A stretch of 64,000 nucleotides of DNA from VRUE01 sp963708115 (GTDB taxonomy: Bacteria; Actinomycetota; Thermoleophilia; Solirubrobacterales; 70-9). The notes below the pieces were generated by a model. The model was given only the letters and a program-made list of their open reading frames with translations. It ran no database searches and was not told the DNA's origin. Made by a program: the position numbers and the translations under genes. Where the stretch lies: the NCBI GenBank assembly GCA_963708115.1, contig CAVPRX010000001.1:992001-1056000 (forward strand), written 5' to 3'. Positions 61,401 through 64,000 of this stretch are shown one piece after another (the first letter of the stretch is position 1; the number at the start of each line of letters is the position of its first letter).

Positions 61401-63029
61401 CGTGGTGGAACCCGTAATCACCGTCCCTTTCCCGCTGGCCCCGTTCAGGTCTCCCGTGCCGGTGGCGGCGCTGAGCGTCGCCGTGGCGGTCGCGGTGGCA
61501 AGCGCGGTGGCCGCTTTTGAGCCCGAGCTGAGAGTCACGGTGGCCGCCCCGCCGAAGCGCTGCCCTTCCAAGCCCAGGCCGAAGACGCCGCCCGAGGCAG
61601 CGACCGTCAGCGCCTGGCGCTCCTCGGGTTCGTTTGCCTCATAGGCGGCGTCACCCAGGTACTGGAAGGAGTAGCGGCTCGGGGTCCCTTCGGGGTTTAC
61701 CTTCGCTTCCAGGCTGGCCGAGGAGGGGTCCACCGCCGAGACCGACTCAGAGGAGATCGAGGGCGCCAGTTCCTTGGGCGGGGCGAAGATGAAGCCGATG
61801 GCGGATTCGCACAAGTTCAATCCAGTGAGATTTTTTTCGATCGGTTTGCATGGGAGGCCGCCTTCGAAGTCCGGAGAGCCGCCGTAGAGCACGCCCGGCG
61901 GCCGCGACGCTTCGAGTTGCAGCGACCCGTTGACCGCCATGCCATTGAGAAATTTCCGGTTTGGCGAGAGCCCGATCGTCGCCTTTTCGACGAATTTGCC
62001 TTCTTCGTCGCAGGGGGCGAGCTGGTGCACTTTCTTGTCCTGGTAGGAGAAGAAGAAGACTTCGCCGTTGACCGGGTTGACCGTCGCCGCGGTGATCCCG
62101 CTTTTGGCGAATTTGAAGGTGCAGACCGGGCCTTCGGGGTGGTCGAGCTCGAACTTGAAGATTTCTTCTTCGTTGTGTCCGTAGAGGGCGCCGGCGTTGT
62201 CTAAGCGGGGCTGAAGTGGAAGCGGAGCGCCGAATTTTGTGCTCGCCCACAGATCGCTTTCCTGGCCGGCGTAGACGTAGTGCTCGTAGTCGCCGGGGCT
62301 CTGCGGCTCGAAGACCATCACCCGGCGGTAGTTGCCGTATTCGTTGTAGTCGGCTAGGTACACGGTGCCGTCGTCGGCTACCGCTATGCCACCAGGCTGG
62401 TGGACTTTTTCCGGGGTAGCCGCAGTCGTTTCACCGACTTTCGCGAACGGGGCGAACTGGGTGATTTCTTTCGAGCCGTCAGGGTTGAACACTGTGAGCG
62501 CCGGGGCCAACGGGATTCCTCCGTTCCCGGATTTCATGACGTATACGTAGCCCGTTGCCTGGTCTACCGCTACGTCGGTTCTGGAGGATCCTCCAAGTTG
62601 GCTGTGACAAGCGACAAAGGCGGGTGCGGTTTCCGGGCCGCAGCGTTTGCCTTCGACTGTCCACATCAGCCGGAATTGTCCGTCGGGGTTGAACTTGGCA
62701 ATGTGAAGACCAACACCACCAACCATGGTGTTGGCTTCTCCTACCGCATACAACGTGCCGGGAGCGACGCCGCCGGCACCGCCGACGTTGATCGCCATAC
62801 CGCTGACTCCGCCGAGCTGCACTTCTTCGGAGAACGGGTCCGGAGCTCCTACCTCATCTATGGGGACCGTGGAAAGTCCCGGGGTACCCGAGAAGTTCCC
62901 CACCTGCTCATAGGCCGCCAAGGCCGGCCCAGCCGAAATAACACCGCTGACAAGGAATGCTGCAGCCGCAGCTGTCAGACGTACTGAGAGGGAAGCAATC
63001 TGCCTCGAGCTGTGACCTGTCTGCTTCAT
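58401..63029 (-). CDS. 1542-residue secreted beta-propeller/fibronectin-like giant protein
   Basis: The signal peptide (AAAAAFLVSGVISAGPALA) is followed by an NHL-like propeller (about residues 40-410), a fibronectin-like segment (VNPEGTPSRYSFQYLG), a threonine/glycine-rich repeat block (about residues 500-830) with four to five units of the GSTTITAL-GSF-VGE-I-GEGIP-TTITAVK type, then a TolB/WD40-like region (residues about 960-1440: FFSANDALTED, AISADGSRLFW) and a lysine/histidine-rich tail (KKQKKRHKHKKRHKQK). The left-edge copy lacks the repeat block. It follows a collagen-like gene by 79 bases. Surface function is inferred; no catalytic motif seen. Confidence 0.87.
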   Translation of the reverse strand: MKQTGHSSRQIASLSVRLTAAAAAFLVSGVISAGPALAAYEQVGNFSGTPGLSTVPIDEVGAPDPFSEEVQLGGVSGMAINVGGAGGVAPGTLYAVGEANTMVGGVGLHIAKFNPDGQFRLMWTVEGKRCGPETAPAFVACHSQLGGSSRTDVAVDQATGYVYVMKSGNGGIPLAPALTVFNPDGSKEITQFAPFAKVGETTAATPEKVHQPGGIAVADDGTVYLADYNEYGNYRRVMVFEPQSPGDYEHYVYAGQESDLWASTKFGAPLPLQPRLDNAGALYGHNEEEIFKFELDHPEGPVCTFKFAKSGITAATVNPVNGEVFFFSYQDKKVHQLAPCDEEGKFVEKATIGLSPNRKFLNGMAVNGSLQLEASRPPGVLYGGSPDFEGGLPCKPIEKNLTGLNLCESAIGFIFAPPKELAPSISSESVSAVDPSSASLEAKVNPEGTPSRYSFQYLGDAAYEANEPEERQALTVAASGGVFGLGLEGQRFGGAATVTLSSGSKAATALATATATATLSAATGTGDLNGASGKGTVITGSTTITALSTTVGSFAVGETINGEGIPSNTTITAIKPEGALQELTISAAATKSAAHTTLRTGTTTITSLTTGEGSFVVGQGIAGELIQEGTTITAVKAGELTISKPVEGPQTGVTLKAGSTTLTAVSSGIGSFEVGQRIEGEGIPPVTTITAVKAGELAISKPATKPGTGVAISTPGPYPLAVGEEVEGPGIPAGTTIAALKPGELTLSNPATASGTGVLIHAGLPADATATQVKHALEGLPTIGAGGVEVSGGPGDEAGSSPYEIVFTGALENTDVPLLQADGSALSGGAATATVEGEHDGGGGFAKGAAEVPVGGGLLEGSAPLQVADAISGLSSDTTYHYRAIATSHCSPSDEAKVCLGTGATKSFHTFAAKSPGLPDNRAYELVSPPEKHGGQVIPAEPTISSCRHECKPGSTFTLFPMQSSPTGDAFVYEGTPFSFTEGALNENEYLSRRSPQGWQTTNLTPRLLTSKGTGTGGYRAFDTDLTRGVLEQRNRALLPEAPEGYSDLYRQPTNDPLALAPLLTEAPPNRLPGSGGLNLLYAGASPDLERIFFSANDALTEDSQGGPEAKLNLYEWSAGQLHSVNVAPGEAETIPGAAFGDGGSRNDYAISADGSRLFWSAKETGQLYVRIDGKETRAIEAPGKFLAASADGSEVLLDDGCLYELASEECEDLTQGEGGFLGIAGRSEDLSHIYFVDTAVLDEAENEHGAGAREGEANLYAWDAASEATTFIATLLAGGSDAWSEGPQTRSAEASPAGRWLAFTSHVPLTGFDNTGPCVHAGGETRITPCQEVFLYDSSTDELSCPSCGQSGAPPLGSSRLHLYGGPGRQARYLLDSGRLYFDSEDSLSPFDTNKGVEDVYQYEPKGVGSCARQGGCTSLISAGRSGIDSNFLGIDANGRNVFFTSRDQLVPQDKDELIDLYVAREGGGIPAPGETGECQGEACLPSLPPPASPTPGSSSFQGPGNVVEKKQKKRHKHKKRHKQKRAHKQKQARHNRGGAK

Positions 63030-63108
63030 CGTGCTCCTGTCCGGGTGAGGCGGCGGGCGGCGCCCGCCGCCGGCGGAATGCCCGGCGGCGGGTAGGGCAT
63101 TGCCATCG

Positions 63109-63984
63109 CTAGGGTGCGGTAACCGCCCAGGTTCCGCCGGTACTCACAAATGCTTCCGGGTTTTCGCTGTTGAATCCGAGCAGGTAGGTACCGGACGGGC
63201 CATAGCCGAATGGGTTAAATTCCCCAACTACCTGCGCCCTCAGGCGTTTGCCGGAAGTGCCTTCGTAGCTTTCAAACTTCGTGTAGACACAGAGAACCCC
63301 CGCAGGAGCACTCGGCTCGGCGGCGCTACCGCGACAGCCGGTGTCAATGCATTCCGGTTCGCCCACTTTGCAACCTGCCGTGGTGAGTTCTCCTTCTTCT
63401 TCCAGCTTTCCGTACAGTTCTTTTTCGATATCCACCACGTTGAAGACGAAGGCTGCGTTTTTTGCGCCTTCCGGCAACGGGAACTGGAAGGAGATCGAGG
63501 TCAGCGCTTCCGGGAAACCCCATTTTCCGCTCTGGAGAACGGTCCAAGTTCCGGTCTCGGTCTCGCCCGAAGGAAGGGTTTCGGTGAAGCCGGTGGTGCC
63601 GTTGCAGACTTCTTTGGATTCGGCGCCAACGGTCAGTTTGGTGCCCCCCGGCGCCCCACATTTGGTCGCGGCGGCGAGTTTGACGCTTTCACCGTTTTTG
63701 CCGGCGGTACCCGTGTTGCCGGTGTCGCCCTTGGAGCCATTGGCTCCGTTGGACCCGTTGTCGCCCTTGGCGCCAGCGGGTCCTGCCGCTCCTGCAGGAC
63801 CGGTGCCCTGAAAGCTTTTAGCGATGCTTTTGACTTCTTTCTTCTGCTTTGAGTTCAGACCAGCGGCAGCCCAGGCTCCGCCGACCATGGCAAAGACGAG
63901 GGCGAGGATCGCGACGGTTAGGCCGGCCTTGCCGAAGGGTTCGCGAAAGCGCTTTTTGGCGCCTTTGTTCCGTGGCGAGAGCAT
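63109..63984 (-). CDS. Collagen-like repeat protein with N-terminal membrane anchor, second copy
   Basis: The product is 291 residues. The basic N-terminus, membrane segment and Gly-X-Y block (GTGPAGAAGPAGAKGDNG, then GSNGANGSKGDTGNTGTAGK) match the protein at 3124-3942 nearly residue for residue over the first 80 positions. The remaining C-terminal domain of about 190 residues is only distantly similar but keeps ECIDTGCRGSAAEPSAP, the counterpart of ACIDTGCAGSAAEPTAP. The last 16 bases of the window before its ATG are the same as upstream of the first copy. Confidence 0.85.
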   Translation of the reverse strand: MLSPRNKGAKKRFREPFGKAGLTVAILALVFAMVGGAWAAAGLNSKQKKEVKSIAKSFQGTGPAGAAGPAGAKGDNGSNGANGSKGDTGNTGTAGKNGESVKLAAATKCGAPGGTKLTVGAESKEVCNGTTGFTETLPSGETETGTWTVLQSGKWGFPEALTSISFQFPLPEGAKNAAFVFNVVDIEKELYGKLEEEGELTTAGCKVGEPECIDTGCRGSAAEPSAPAGVLCVYTKFESYEGTSGKRLRAQVVGEFNPFGYGPSGTYLLGFNSENPEAFVSTGGTWAVTAP

Positions 63985-64000
63985 CTGTATCTCTTCTCCT

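Overview
The window is GC-rich actinobacterial DNA. Its gene repertoire best fits the Thermoleophilia/Solirubrobacterales: many TetR, XRE and winged-helix regulators, secreted collagen-like and beta-propeller proteins, a COG2907/DUF1365/cyclopropane-synthase operon, and frequent GTG/TTG starts. This placement is inferred from gene content; no rRNA is present to confirm it.

Layout. Both window edges carry the same two-gene cassette on the minus strand: a collagen-like membrane-anchored protein followed by a giant secreted beta-propeller protein (1-3942, cut at the left edge; 58401-63984). Next come a ribbon-helix-helix protein, an RTX-repeat secreted protein and a coiled-coil membrane protein (4.2-6.6 kb). 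An amine/amino-acid catabolism block follows (6.7-17.3 kb): aminotransferase, PucR regulator, alanine dehydrogenase and aldehyde dehydrogenase in one direction, an APC permease and a universal stress protein in the other, then an FAD amine oxidase and an enolase-superfamily enzyme. Ferritin, two tandem S51 peptidases, three tandem TetR genes, an ECF sigma factor, a methyltransferase, an XRE regulator, tRNA-Asp and a secreted zincin lie at 17.3-25.1 kb. The stretch 25.3-36.9 kb holds the four-gene lipid operon, an FHA-HTH regulator, a short FtsH, a DUF2236 oxygenase and a short-chain dehydrogenase region.

A 46-bp direct repeat of the 3' part of tRNA-Val (36916-36961 and 53644-53689, the second inside the intact tRNA) marks a 16.7-kb integrated island. 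It carries an AbiE-type toxin-antitoxin pair with its own operator, a 2275-residue secreted protein (DUF6531 segment, two tandem six-bladed NHL propellers, a YD-like segment and a C-terminal chymotrypsin-like protease), a secreted Ig-like protein just downstream of it, a methyltransferase, and a cluster of small HTH proteins with decayed copies. I could not find an integrase in it.

Right of the tRNA lie a VOC protein, a SIMPL protein, a hipBA module with three operator-like sites exactly 50 bp apart, two TetR genes, and the second collagen/giant cassette.

Ten backbone genes have reading frames broken by what reads as a single extra base each time (22 sites, six of them in hipA). None of the island genes or giants shows this. 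An insertion-biased sequencing artefact is the simplest explanation, so these genes are annotated as full-length CDS with disrupted frames.
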